Source: DASXIF01 sp036498145 (lineage in GTDB: Bacteria > Actinomycetota > Actinomycetes > Mycobacteriales > Jatrophihabitantaceae). Taken from it: a stretch of 64,000 nucleotides of DNA. Shown here piece after piece: positions 7,447 to 17,053 of this stretch. The translations under genes and the position numbers were made by a program. The stretch covers positions 620,001 through 684,000 of the forward strand of contig CAVPSV010000004.1 in assembly GCA_963708625.1 (NCBI GenBank), written 5' to 3'. Numbering within the stretch: position 1 is the first letter of the stretch; every line of letters begins with the position of its first letter. The notes under the pieces are model-generated. The model did not search any database. It was not told the DNA's origin and saw only the letters and a program-made list of their open reading frames with translations.

Positions 7447-9249
7447 CGCGGGCCGGCGGCCTCGAGGCGCGCCAGCTCCTCATCGACCACGCCGGGGTCG
7501 AGCTTGGTGAACACCGGGATCGGCGCCGCGATCGGCCGCCCGACCGGCAACGGGGTGGACTCCCACCGCGCGCCGGTGTCGTAGTCGCCGGTGAGCACGG
7601 AGTACGACGGCGACCCGGCCGCGGTCGCCTCGTCGACCTCGACCAGCTCGGGCATCGCCGCCCAGCTGCCCTCGCCGCCGAGCGCCGCGTGCACCTTCGC
7701 CGAGGAGAACGGCAGGAACGGCGTGAGCATCGTCTTCACGTCGTCGACGACCTGCAGCGCGGTGTGCAGCACGGTCGCCATCCGGTCCGGGTCGGTCGTG
7801 CGCAGCTTCCACGGCTCCATGTCGGACAGGTACTTGTTCGCCGCGGCGACCACGCCCATCACCTCGGTGATGGCCGCCTTCTGCCGCGACCGCTCGAGCA
7901 ACGCACCGACGGAGGCGAAGGCAGCGTGCGAATGCTCCAGCAGCGCGCGGTCGGCGTCGGTGCACCGCGCCCGGTGCCGGGATCGAGCCGACGTTCTTCG
8001 CCGTCATCGAGATGGTCCGGTTGACCAGGTTGCCCCAGCCGGCGACCAGCTCGTCGTTGTTGCGGCGCAAGAACTCCGACCAGGTGAAGTCGGTGTCCTG
8101 GTTCTCCGGACCGGCCACCGCCAGGAAGTACCGCAGCGAGTCCGGGTCGTAGCGGCTGAGCAGGTCGCCGACGTAGATCACCACGTTGCGGGACGAGGAG
8201 AACTTACGTCCCTCCATGGTGAGGAACTCGCTGGAGACCACGTCGTAGGGCAGGTTGAGCGCGCCCAGCCGTCCGGGTGTGCCGCCCTTGGCACCGATGC
8301 CGCTGTAGCCCATCAGCATCGCGGGCCAGATCTCGGCATGGAAGACGATGTTGTCCTTGCCCATGAAGTAATAGGACCGAGCCTGCGGGTCCTGCCACCA
8401 CGCTCGCCAGGCGTCCGGCTCGCCAGTGCGCGCAGCCCACTCGATCGATGCCGACAGGTAACCGACGACCGCGTCGAACCACACGTAGATGCGCTTGTCC
8501 GGCCGGTCCCGCCAGCCGTCCAGCGGCACCGGGATGCCCCATTCCAGGTCACGGGTGTAGGAGCGCGGCTTGAGGTCGTCCAGCAGGTTGAGCGCGAACC
8601 GCTGTACGTTCTGCCGCCAGTGCGTCTGCTGGCGCAGCCAGTCCGCGAGCACGTCGGCGAACGCGGGCAGGTCGAGCATCAGCTGCTCGGTCTCGACGAA
8701 CTGCGGCGTCTCGCCGTTGATCCGCGACACCGGGTTGATCAGGTCGATCGGGTCGAGCTGGTTGCCGCAGTTGTCGCACTGGTCCCCGCGGGCGGCCGGG
8801 TAGCCACAGATCGGGCAGGTGCCCTCGATGTAGCGGTCGGGCAGGGTGCGGCCGGTGGACGGGCTGATGGCGCCGAGCTGCTTCTCGGCAAACACGTACC
8901 CGTTCTTGAGCAGGCCCAGGAAGATCTCCTGCGCGATCTCGTAGTGATTGCGGGTCGTGGTGCGGGTGAACAGGTCGTAGGAGAGCCCGAGGTGCTGCAG
9001 ATCCTTCGCGATCACCAGCGCATTGCGGTCGGCGAGTTCACGCGGCGAGACGCCCTCCGCGTCCGCCTGCACCTGGATTGGCGTGCCGTGCTCGTCAGTG
9101 CCGCTGACCATCAACACCTTGTTGCCCGCGAGCCGCTGATAGCGGGCGAACACGTCCGAGGGCACCCCGAAGCCGGCGACGTGGCCGATGTGCCGCGGGC
9201 CGTTGGCATACGGCCACGCGACCGCGGTCAGGATGTGTTGTCCGCTCAC
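7443..9249 (-). CDS. metG: Methionyl-tRNA synthetase, interrupted by one frameshift
   Basis: Charges tRNA-Met with methionine. Visible features are HIGH (residues 20-23), the zinc knuckle CPICGY...CDNC and the KMSKS equivalent KFSSS. The frame runs normally from 9249 to about 7970 (...VGSIPAPGA), then continues in another frame with CTDADRALLEHSHAAF through to TGA at 7443. Total length is one base over a multiple of three, so one extra base near 7960-7972 explains it. Because metG is essential and both halves are well conserved, I regard this as a sequence error rather than a dead gene. The repaired length is about 601 residues. Confidence 0.92.
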
Positions 9250-9307
9250 CTGCTCAGCGTAGTGATGACGAGAGCCACCATTTCCCGATCGTGGTGGCGA
9301 GGGCGGG

Positions 9308-9907
9308 CTAGGGCGAGCGCAGGATCGGCTGGTGCAGGTCGTAATAGGCGACGTCGCCCATCAGCCGCATCCGCTCTTCGATCATCGGCTTGACGTCCTC
9401 GGGCGGCTCGCTCGATTCACTCTGCCTGGCCGCGCCCTCGGAGCTGAAATAGGCCGTCTGCACGTACCCGTTGTCGCCGTGCGCGATGAAGTAGCCACCG
9501 ATGATCTCCGGCCGAGCCTCTCGCAACCGGTCCAACCCCTCGCGGCTGCCGGCCCGAAGTGCCGACACGTCCGGACTGGTGCCGACCATCACCTGGACGA
9601 AGCCGGCGTCATCGGATCCACCGTCCATCCACTGTTCGACATCGGTGCTGTCGACGAACTCGGCGCCATCCAGGTTCGCCTCAAGCTCCGACCACCAGCG
9701 GCCTTGCTCCGGACGGTCGCTGTTGCGCTTGGCCGACTCGGGTGAGTCGAAGCGCGCCAAGGCGATGAACGTGCCGTCGTCGGTGAAGCCGGCCGTGGTG
9801 CCGAGGTAGCCGTCCGCGCCCGGCTGCAGCTCGCTCTGCCACCGGTCCATGGCCGCGCGCACCCCTGCTTCGTCCTTTGTCTTTGCTTTGATGAACTGAA
9901 CGAACAT
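9308..9907 (-). CDS. Conserved hypothetical, tandem ABM-like (dimeric alpha-beta barrel) domains
   Basis: 199 residues. The start is the ATG at 9907 with GGGAGG about 5 nt upstream. The sequence appears to hold two ferredoxin-like halves: MFVQFIKAKTKDEAGVR...FIALARFDSPESAKRN (1-95) and FVQVMVGTSPDVSALRAG...YVQTAYFSSEGAARQSE (105-199). This resembles antibiotic-biosynthesis-monooxygenase-like proteins in architecture. No catalytic residues can be assigned. It lies alone between metG and rsmI on the same strand, with no evident functional link. Confidence 0.75.
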   Translation of the reverse strand: MFVQFIKAKTKDEAGVRAAMDRWQSELQPGADGYLGTTAGFTDDGTFIALARFDSPESAKRNSDRPEQGRWWSELEANLDGAEFVDSTDVEQWMDGGSDDAGFVQVMVGTSPDVSALRAGSREGLDRLREARPEIIGGYFIAHGDNGYVQTAYFSSEGAARQSESSEPPEDVKPMIEERMRLMGDVAYYDLHQPILRSP

Positions 9908-10017
9908 CACGCCTCCCACGCAGTTGTCGTACCAGCGTGAGAAATCGTTCTCCTCGACGGCGGCCCGGGCAATGGGCGTGGCGCGGTGACGACGCCTCGG
10001 CCCGTCCCGGCCGAAAG

Positions 10018-10911
10018 CTAAGTCTCTCTGGTGGACACCACGGCGCCGTAGACGGTGCGCTTCGGGACACCCGCCTCCCGCGCCACCGTGGCAATCGCGT
10101 CCTTGCGCGTGCTGCCGCCGGCCTCGCGCTGTGCCACCAGGCTCGCCAACTCCGCCGGGCCCGGGGCCTCCACGTCGGCGCGGTCCGCCCCGGCTATCAC
10201 CAGCGTGATCTCCCCGCGGACCTCGCCGCTCGCCGCCCATTGCGCCAGCTCGCCGAGCGGCGCGCGCCGCACTTCTTCGTATGTCTTGGTCAGCTCGCGG
10301 CACACCGCGGCGCGACGGGTCGGGCCGAAAGCGGTGGCCAGATCGGCAAGTGCGGCGGCCAGCCGGTGCGGCGCCTCGAACAGCACGAGCGTGCGGCCTT
10401 CGCCGGCCAGCCCAGCCAGGTACCTGCGGCGTTCGGCGCCGCGGCGCGGCAGGAACCCGTCGAAGCAGAACCTGTCCACCGGCAGGCCGGAGACCGCCAG
10501 CGCGGCCAGCACCGCGGACGGTCCGGGCAGCACGGTCACCGGATGACCGGCGTCGATCGCCGCGGTGACCAGGCGGAATCCAGGGTCGGAGACCGACGGC
10601 ATGCCGGCGTCGGTCACCACCAGGACGTCGGAACCTGCGTCCAGCGATGCGAGCAACTGCGGCACCCGCGCGGCCTCGTTCTGGTCGTAGTAGGAGACGA
10701 TGCGCCCGGCCGGGCTCACCCCGAGGGCGGCACACAGCCGACGCAGGCGGCGAGTGTCCTCCGCCGCGATCACCGGGGCATCGGCCAGGGCGGCGCGCAA
10801 TCGCGCCGAGGCATCGCCCGGATCACCCAGCGGCGTCGCCGCCAGCACCAGCCGCCCGCCGCGGTCCCCCGCGCCGTCCTCGCCGTGCTCGCCCGCCGGT
10901 ACCTGCGCCAT
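10018..10911 (-). CDS. rsmI: 16S rRNA (cytidine(1402)-2'-O)-methyltransferase RsmI
   Basis: 297 residues of the tetrapyrrole-methylase (YraL/RsmI) family. It 2'-O-methylates C1402 in the ribosomal decoding centre. Visible signatures are ATPLGDPGDAS near the N-terminus, AAEDTRRLRRL, VVTDAGMPSVSDPG and the C-terminal TKTYEEVRRAPLGELA. It is divergent from pmt (72 bp apart), the same pair as in mycobacteria. Confidence 0.94.
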   Translation of the reverse strand: MAQVPAGEHGEDGAGDRGGRLVLAATPLGDPGDASARLRAALADAPVIAAEDTRRLRRLCAALGVSPAGRIVSYYDQNEAARVPQLLASLDAGSDVLVVTDAGMPSVSDPGFRLVTAAIDAGHPVTVLPGPSAVLAALAVSGLPVDRFCFDGFLPRRGAERRRYLAGLAGEGRTLVLFEAPHRLAAALADLATAFGPTRRAAVCRELTKTYEEVRRAPLGELAQWAASGEVRGEITLVIAGADRADVEAPGPAELASLVAQREAGGSTRKDAIATVAREAGVPKRTVYGAVVSTRET

Positions 10912-10983
10912 GACGGCTGACTGTATTCACCACCCCGGCGGGATTGCGCTGCCCGCAAAGCTCGCGCCTCTAGGATCGGCCGG

Positions 10984-12765
10984 GTGACCGCGACGCTGGA
11001 GGCACCGGCGCGCCCCAGTGCGCCGGCCGAGCCGCCCGGCGACGGTGGCGCGAACTCCGACCCCCCGGCCGAGCAATTCCCGGTTCCGGCGTCGCTGCAG
11101 CCGTGGCGCGATCCGAATCCGCGGCTCGGCTGGCTGATCACCGTCGTGATCACCGGGATCGCCGCCCTGACCCGGTTCTGGGCCCTCGGCTTTCCCAGTG
11201 GCAAGACGTTCGACGAGGTCTACTACGCCACCGAGGCGCAGGAGTTGCTGCGGTTCGGCTACGAGGACAACCGCGCGTACATGTTCATCGTCCATCCGCC
11301 TTTGGGGAAATGGCTGATCGGGCTGACGTCGCTGTTCTGGGGCAACACCCCGATCGGCTGGCGGGTCGCCCCGGCGGTCTTCGGCACGCTGGCCGTGCTC
11401 GTGCTCACCCGCACCGTGCGCCGGATGCTGCGGTCCAACCTCTTCGGCGCCATCGCCGGTCTGCTGCTCGCCCTCGACGGCGTCTCCGTCGTGCTGTCGC
11501 GCACCGCCCTGCTGGACATCTTCCTGCAGTTCTTCGTGCTCGCCGGATTCGCGGCACTGGTGGTGGATCGCGATCGGATGCGCGCGCGGCTGGCCGGGCT
11601 CATCGCCGACGGTGCCGACCTCACCAATGGTGTGCCGACGCTCGGCCCGCGGCCGTGGCGGCTGCTGGCGGGTGTGCTGTTCGGCGCCGCGTGCGCGACC
11701 AAATGGACCGCGCTGTCATTCTTCGTGCTGTTCGCGCTGCTCTCGTTGGTATGGGATCGCGGCGCTTTCAAGGCGGCCGGAGTGCAGCGCCCGACCCGCC
11801 GCACGTTCCGCCTCTCGGCGCTGCCGGGGATCGGCTCGCTGATCGCCGCACCGCTGGCCACCTATCTGCTCTGCTACCTCGGCTGGTTCCTCGGCGAGAA
11901 CAGTTGGGGACGGCACTGGACCGACACGCACAGTGCGTCCACCCGCCTGAACATCCTCGGCGTGCACGTGCCATTCACCTGGGCGTGGGTGCCGAGCCCG
12001 ATCCGCTCGCTGGGTTCGTACACGCTGCAGGCGTACCGGTTCCACGAGACGCTCTACAGCGGGCACCCGTACCGATCCAGCCCGTGGAGCTGGCTGGTGC
12101 TCGGCAGGCCGGTCGATTTCTACTACAACGGCGACTCCACGACCTGCGGCGCCAGCACCTGTTCGCGCGAGATCCTGCTCATCGGCACACCGCTCATGTG
12201 GTGGGCGTTCGTGCCCATGCTGCTGTGGTTGGCCTGGCACTGGATCACCACCCGCGACTGGCGGGCGGGCACGGTGTGGGTGGCCTTCGCCGCCGGGTGG
12301 CTGGTCTGGTTCCAGGACCTGCGCCGCACAATGTTCCTGTTCTATACGGCGCCACTGGTGCCGTTCCTGATCATCGGCCTGACGTTGAGCCTCGGCGTGC
12401 TGCTCGGCCCGTCCGTACCGGCCGCCGCGGCAGTGCCCGCATCGAGTGCGGACGACATCGACGTCGGCACCGGTCCCGAGCGCGGCGGACTCTATCGCCG
12501 CGGTAGGGCATGGCTTGGGAACGGGCTCAGGGACGGGCTTGGAGACGGGCTTGGAGATGGGCTTGGAGACGGGCTTGGAGACGGGCATAGCGTCGATCCG
12601 GCGCGCCGACGAGCCGTGCGCCGGCGCCGCTGGGGCGCCGGCCTGCTCAGCATCTACCTCGGCCTGGTCATCGCCGACTTCCTCTACATGTGGCCGCTGT
12701 TCACCGGCGGACTGCTGACCTACGACCAGTGGCACGCGCATATGTGGCTGCCGTCGTGGGTATGA
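10984..12765 (+). CDS. Polyprenyl-phosphate-mannose--protein mannosyltransferase (PMT)
   Basis: 593 residues. A GT39-family membrane enzyme that moves mannose from polyprenyl-phosphomannose to Ser/Thr of proteins being exported through Sec. The catalytic acidic motif KTFDEVYYATEAQ follows the first transmembrane segment. Roughly ten hydrophobic segments follow, then the C-terminal MIR-free region typical of actinobacteria. Near residues 513-535 lies a GLGD-repeat insert that is poorly conserved in kind and encoded by a 12-bp tandem repeat. The start is GTG at 10984. Surface glycoproteins such as the Thr/Pro-rich hydrolase at 2412 are plausible substrates. Confidence 0.93.
   Translation: MTATLEAPARPSAPAEPPGDGGANSDPPAEQFPVPASLQPWRDPNPRLGWLITVVITGIAALTRFWALGFPSGKTFDEVYYATEAQELLRFGYEDNRAYMFIVHPPLGKWLIGLTSLFWGNTPIGWRVAPAVFGTLAVLVLTRTVRRMLRSNLFGAIAGLLLALDGVSVVLSRTALLDIFLQFFVLAGFAALVVDRDRMRARLAGLIADGADLTNGVPTLGPRPWRLLAGVLFGAACATKWTALSFFVLFALLSLVWDRGAFKAAGVQRPTRRTFRLSALPGIGSLIAAPLATYLLCYLGWFLGENSWGRHWTDTHSASTRLNILGVHVPFTWAWVPSPIRSLGSYTLQAYRFHETLYSGHPYRSSPWSWLVLGRPVDFYYNGDSTTCGASTCSREILLIGTPLMWWAFVPMLLWLAWHWITTRDWRAGTVWVAFAAGWLVWFQDLRRTMFLFYTAPLVPFLIIGLTLSLGVLLGPSVPAAAAVPASSADDIDVGTGPERGGLYRRGRAWLGNGLRDGLGDGLGDGLGDGLGDGHSVDPARRRAVRRRRWGAGLLSIYLGLVIADFLYMWPLFTGGLLTYDQWHAHMWLPSWV
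12523..12586 (+). repeat. 12-bp tandem repeat (GLGD codons) in pmt
   Basis: About five copies of GGGCTTGGAGAC, one with a C-to-T change, inside the cytoplasmic loop before the last transmembrane segment of PMT. The copies are near identical at the DNA level, which points to recent slippage expansion. Confidence 0.85.
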
Positions 12766-12843
12766 CCTCCAGGTAGCGCGAAAGCACCTGATCCGCGCGC
12801 ACCGACGAATTCCAGCGCACAACCGCGCACAACGGAGAGTCAC

Positions 12844-13401
12844 ATGAGCCTGTCAGCCAAACTGCGCCGCGCACCCACCCGGGCCGTCACCGGGGCGTAC
12901 ATCCTCAACTCCGGCCTGGGAAAGTTGCACGCCGACGATGACATCGCCAAGGGCACGCACGCGATGGCGGCCAACGCGTATCCCGCATTTGAGAAGGTCG
13001 AGCCCAAGGTATTCGTCAAGCTCCTCGCAGCGGGCGAAGTCACTCTCGGGGCCGCGCTGTTGTTGCCGATCGTGCCGGCTGCGGTCGCCGGCGCCGGGCT
13101 GATGGCGTTCTCCGGCGCCCTGCTCGGCATGTACTGGCGCACGCCACACATGCACCGTGAGCACGACCCGCGCCCGACCCGAGAGGGCATCGCAATCTCC
13201 AAGGACGTGTGGATGTTCGGCATCGGCACCGGACTCGTCCTCGATGCCGCCACCGAATCCGCACACACCGCGCGGGTGCAGATGACCGAGCACGTCAAGG
13301 ACACGGCTGCCGCGAACACCGCGAAGACCAAGGCCTCGGTCCGCCGGGCACGGAAGGCCTCGGTCCGCCGGGCACGGAAGGCGTTGGCCCGCGTCACGTG
13401 A
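12844..13401 (+). CDS. DoxX-like membrane protein with Lys/Arg-rich tail
   Basis: 185 residues. The core (about 1-140) has four hydrophobic stretches and the sequence AYILNSGLGKL, FVKLLAAGEVTLGAALLLPIVP and GLMAFSGALLGMYWRTP, which fits the DoxX-like family of small membrane proteins. The tail is Ala/Lys/Arg-rich and includes an exact duplication of KASVRRAR. Such basic tails may bind nucleic acid or polyphosphate, but that is speculation. It lies between pmt and an acyl-CoA ligase that starts 15 bp downstream, so co-expression with the ligase is likely. Confidence 0.7.
   Translation: MSLSAKLRRAPTRAVTGAYILNSGLGKLHADDDIAKGTHAMAANAYPAFEKVEPKVFVKLLAAGEVTLGAALLLPIVPAAVAGAGLMAFSGALLGMYWRTPHMHREHDPRPTREGIAISKDVWMFGIGTGLVLDAATESAHTARVQMTEHVKDTAAANTAKTKASVRRARKASVRRARKALARVT
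13330..13377 (+). repeat. Exact 24-bp tandem duplication
   Basis: Two perfect, adjacent copies (13330-13353 and 13354-13377) encode KASVRRAR twice in the basic tail of the DoxX-like protein. Confidence 0.9.
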
Positions 13402-13415
13402 AGTAGCGTGTTCGC

Positions 13416-14948
13416 GTGTTCTATCCGTTGACGGTCCGCGACTTTCTCGACCGCGCCGAACACGTCTATCCGGACCGGATCGCGGTCATCGACGAACCCG
13501 ACCAGCCGGCACCGTCGCTCGGGGAACTCAGCTATCGCACGTTCGCCGAACTGGCCCGCGCCCAGGCGGCCCGCCTCGACGAGTTGAACGTGCCCGTCGG
13601 CGGACGGGTCGCGGTCATCTCACAGAACTCGGCGCGGCTGCTGGCATCGTTCTTCGGGGTGTGCGGCTGGGGCCGGATCCTGGTGCCGATCAACTTCCGG
13701 CTCTCTGCCGCGGAGATTTCCTACATCGTCTCGCACAGCGGCGCCGAGGTCGTCTACGCGGACCCCGCGCTGAAAGACGTACTGGACCAACTCGACGTGG
13801 CGCACAAGTTCGTACTGGGTGAGGACGACACGCTGTTCCGGCGCGACACCGATCCGCGACCGTGGGCCGCCCCGGACGAGAACGCCACCGCGACCATCAA
13901 CTACACCTCCGGCACCACCGCGCGGCCGAAAGGCGTTCAGCTCACCCACCGCAACATCTGGCTGAACGCCACCGTGTTCGCCATGCATACGACCGTCACC
14001 GACCGCGACGTGCTGCTGCACACGCTGCCGATGTTCCATTGCAACGGCTGGGGCATGCCGCACGCGGTCACCGGCCTCGGCGGCAAGCACATCGTGTTGC
14101 GCCAGGTCGACGGCACCGAGATCCTGCGGCGGGTGCGCGAGCACGGGGTCACCCTGATGTGCGCCGCACCAGCGGTGGTGAACGCAGCACTCGACGCCGC
14201 GCAGAGCTGGACGGACGGGCCGGTGCCCGGGCACGGGGTCACCAGGATCGTGGTGGCCGGCGCACCGCCGCCAACGCGCACCATCGAGCGGGTACTGACC
14301 GAACTCGGCTGGGAGTTCTGCCAGATCTACGGCCTGACCGAGACATCGCCGGTGTTGACGGTGAACCGGTCGCGGGCGGAGTGGGACGAGCTGGACCCGC
14401 ACGAGCAGGCCCGTCACCTCGGCCGCGCCGGCGTTCCCGCCCTCGGTGTACGCCTGCAGATCGACGCGGACGGTGAGGTGCTCGCCCAGTCCAACCACAA
14501 CCTCGACGGCTACTGGCATCAGCCGGAGGCAACCGAGGACGCCCAGCGCGGCAACTGGTTCCACACCGGCGACGGCGGCTACCTCGACGACGACGGCTAC
14601 CTGGTGATCTCCGACCGGAAGAAGGATGTGATCATCTCCGGTGGCGAGAACGTCTCCTCCATCGAGGTGGAGGACGTGCTCACCTCGCATGTGGCGGTGC
14701 GCGAGGTGGCGGTAATCGGCATCCCGGACGCCAAGTGGGGTGAGCTGGTCACGGCGCTGGTGGTCACCGATGGCTCCGAGGTGAGCGACGAGGACCTCAT
14801 CGCGCACTGCCGCGCGTCGCTGGCCGGGTACAAGTGCCCGAAGCGGGTCGAGTTCGTCACCGAGCTTCCCCGGACGGCCACCGGCAAGCTGCAGAAGTTC
14901 AAGCTGCGCGAGCCGTACTGGGCCGGGCGCGACCGACAGGTGAACTGA
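13416..14948 (+). CDS. Fatty-acyl-CoA ligase (AMP-forming), FadD-like
   Basis: 510 residues of the ANL superfamily. The P-loop motif is TINYTSGTTARPKGVQ, the A5-type motif QIYGLTETSP, and the hinge/A8 region is HTGDGGYLDDDGYLVISD followed by RKKDVIISGGENVSSIEVED. The catalytic Lys lies in ATGKLQKFKLRE. It activates a carboxylic acid as acyl-AMP and transfers it to CoA. The closest functional class appears to be medium/long-chain fatty acid ligases (alkyl-acid type), but the substrate cannot be read from sequence. GTG start at 13416, 14 bp after the previous gene. Confidence 0.88.
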   Translation: MFYPLTVRDFLDRAEHVYPDRIAVIDEPDQPAPSLGELSYRTFAELARAQAARLDELNVPVGGRVAVISQNSARLLASFFGVCGWGRILVPINFRLSAAEISYIVSHSGAEVVYADPALKDVLDQLDVAHKFVLGEDDTLFRRDTDPRPWAAPDENATATINYTSGTTARPKGVQLTHRNIWLNATVFAMHTTVTDRDVLLHTLPMFHCNGWGMPHAVTGLGGKHIVLRQVDGTEILRRVREHGVTLMCAAPAVVNAALDAAQSWTDGPVPGHGVTRIVVAGAPPPTRTIERVLTELGWEFCQIYGLTETSPVLTVNRSRAEWDELDPHEQARHLGRAGVPALGVRLQIDADGEVLAQSNHNLDGYWHQPEATEDAQRGNWFHTGDGGYLDDDGYLVISDRKKDVIISGGENVSSIEVEDVLTSHVAVREVAVIGIPDAKWGELVTALVVTDGSEVSDEDLIAHCRASLAGYKCPKRVEFVTELPRTATGKLQKFKLREPYWAGRDRQVN

Positions 14949-14952
14949 GCAC

Positions 14953-17005
14953 TCAGCTCGACGTCGGTGTCAGCGGTACTGCGGCCCGCGTCGCGGGATC
15001 GCTGTTCTCGCCGGGCCGGATCTCGTCCGCGATCACCAGGATCTCGTCCCCGTCCACCAGCCGCAGCGGCGCCGACTTCGACGGGTTGATCACGACGATG
15101 CCGGTGCTGGCCACCCGGTATCCCATCGCGCTGTGTCCCTGCGCCGACGCGGTCACCACGATGTCCGCAAATGACGACGCCTGCACCGCCCCGTATCGCC
15201 TGCCGTCGTTCAACTCGACCGAGGCGCCCTCGCGGTCGAACAAGTCGCGAAACACCGCGTCCAGCTCCCGGCGCTCACTCAGCTGAGCGATCATCAAGCT
15301 GGTGAGTTCGTCGCTGACGATGAAGTCGTCGGCGCCGATCGCGTCCGCCAGCGGGGAATTGCGCTGGTCGAGCAACTCGGCCACGATCCGCACCGGCGGA
15401 GCGGCCACCTGGCCGACCTGCTCGACCTGGCGGAATGCGAGCAGGGTCAGCAACGTCCGGGCGTCGGCATCCTCCAGTTCCTCGTCGTCGCGATAGCCGA
15501 GCACGATCACCTCGTGGAAGGACCGTTGCGCTGCGTGCGCCGCGATCACTTCCGGGCCGCCGACCAGGACGTTCACCTCCAGCTGCACGTTGCGCGGTGA
15601 CACCTGCGCGCTGACGGCGGCAACGTCGACGTGGTTGGAGTCCAGCAGCAGCACGATCGTCGTTTCGGGGCCGAAGAACTCGTCCAGCTCCTCGACCACC
15701 CGGGGCCCGAGTTCGCTCCAGCCGCAGATGACGATCCGGCGCTCGTCGCGGCGCGAGGGCCGCTGGTCGGTGGGCAGGAGCGTGCCGACCGCTGGCGTCG
15801 GCGACATCAGAAAGGTCGAGTCGTCCTCCGCGATCCCGATCAACTCGTCGCGAGCCGAGATGCGCGTGTCCGGCGGAGGGTTGAGCCGCACCGTGCCCTC
15901 GGTCAGCACGCCGACCACCGAGCACTTGTCGAAGGCGAGCTGGCACTCGGCATAGCTGCGCCCGTCAAGTTGCGCGAACGGCGCCATGTACAGCTCGTCG
16001 CCCTCGAATTGCAGCAGTTCCCGGAATACCGCACTGAAGCCCGACTTGCGGCACGCCTGCGCGGTGAGTTCGGCGACGATGTTGTCCGAACTGACCACCG
16101 CCAGCTGCTCGCCGAACAATGCGGTCAGCGACGTCGCGGTGTCTTCGTCCACCACCTCGGCGACCATGTGGAACGAACCGGTCGGCGCGCCTCCGTTCGG
16201 CCGGCTCACCGCGCGAACGGCGAGCAGCGCCTTGACCGTGGCCGCGTCGCTCTCTCCGCCCATCACCACCACCGACCTCGCGGCGGCGATGTTGGCCAGC
16301 TCCAGGTTCGCCGGCAACCAGGGCTCACCGCTGCGGCAGACGATGCGTGTGGTCTTGGTGTCGCCGATGAACTCGTGCAGCTCGGCCTCCATCTCGTCCT
16401 TCTCGCGTTCGGCGAGGACGACGACGGCGGCGTGGGCTCGGCTCTCGTTGGCGATGACGAGTTCGCGCACGATCGCGGGCACCCGGCGCGACCAGCCGAG
16501 GATGAGGGTGTGGTCGGTCTCGACCACCAGGCTGCGGCCCTTGCGCAGCTGCTCGATGCGCAGATCGACACCGTTGGCGATCAGGCCGATGAGGCTGCCG
16601 GCGATGATGATGCCGGAAAGGGTGACGAACCAGGCCGACGAGCCGGGCCGGCCACGCGGTGTCGTTGGCGACCGTGCCGGTGTCCAGGACGCGGAGCAGT
16701 GACTGCCAGAACGACTGGGCCAGGTCGTCGTGCGGTTCGCCGCCCACCCCGTGGATCTTCAGGATGGTGAGGACCGCCGCCGCGATCAGCACGATGACGA
16801 GCGTGACCACGGCGAGCCAGTAGATGACGGCAATCGGGCCGCGGGAGAGCTGGGTGTCGAACCGGTACCGGATGCGAGCGCCCAAGCCCGTGCGGTGCTC
16901 TTTGCCCGAATTCGCCGCGTCGGCCCGGCGGCGGAATCTGCGGTGGCCCTCGTCCCCGGTTTGGGGAGAGCCTGTGCTGCCGGTCATGGGGGTGGAGTGT
17001 GGCAC
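14953..17005 (-). CDS. CASTOR/POLLUX-like ion channel with RCK domains, one frameshift
   Basis: Rebuilt as about 683 residues. The N-terminal part (17005 to about 16632) has a transmembrane helix (IAVIYWLAVVTLVIVLIAAA) and a pore region (FWQSLLRVLDTGTVAND). After the shift the sequence continues FVTLSGIIIAGSLIGLIANG, the second helix, and then two RCK/TrkA-N-like regions (TDHTLILGWSRRVPAI; RRIVICGWSELGPRV). Length is one base over a multiple of three; an extra G near 16630-16632 accounts for it. The family includes plant nuclear cation channels and bacterial homologues; ion and ligand are unknown. The exact start is uncertain (GTG or ATG near 17005-16987). Confidence 0.82.
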
Positions 17006-17053
17006 GTCAGACCCGAGAATTGCAGGAGATCGCCGAAATGCGCCCGAGCGCGG

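Noticed and set aside
7950..7980. Programmed frameshift in metG
   Set aside because: No slippery sequence is seen, and metG is not known to use frameshifting. A single extra base in a GC-rich run is the simpler reading.
12523..12586. CRISPR array or other regularly spaced repeat
   Set aside because: Units are directly adjacent with no spacers, and code in frame for a protein loop.
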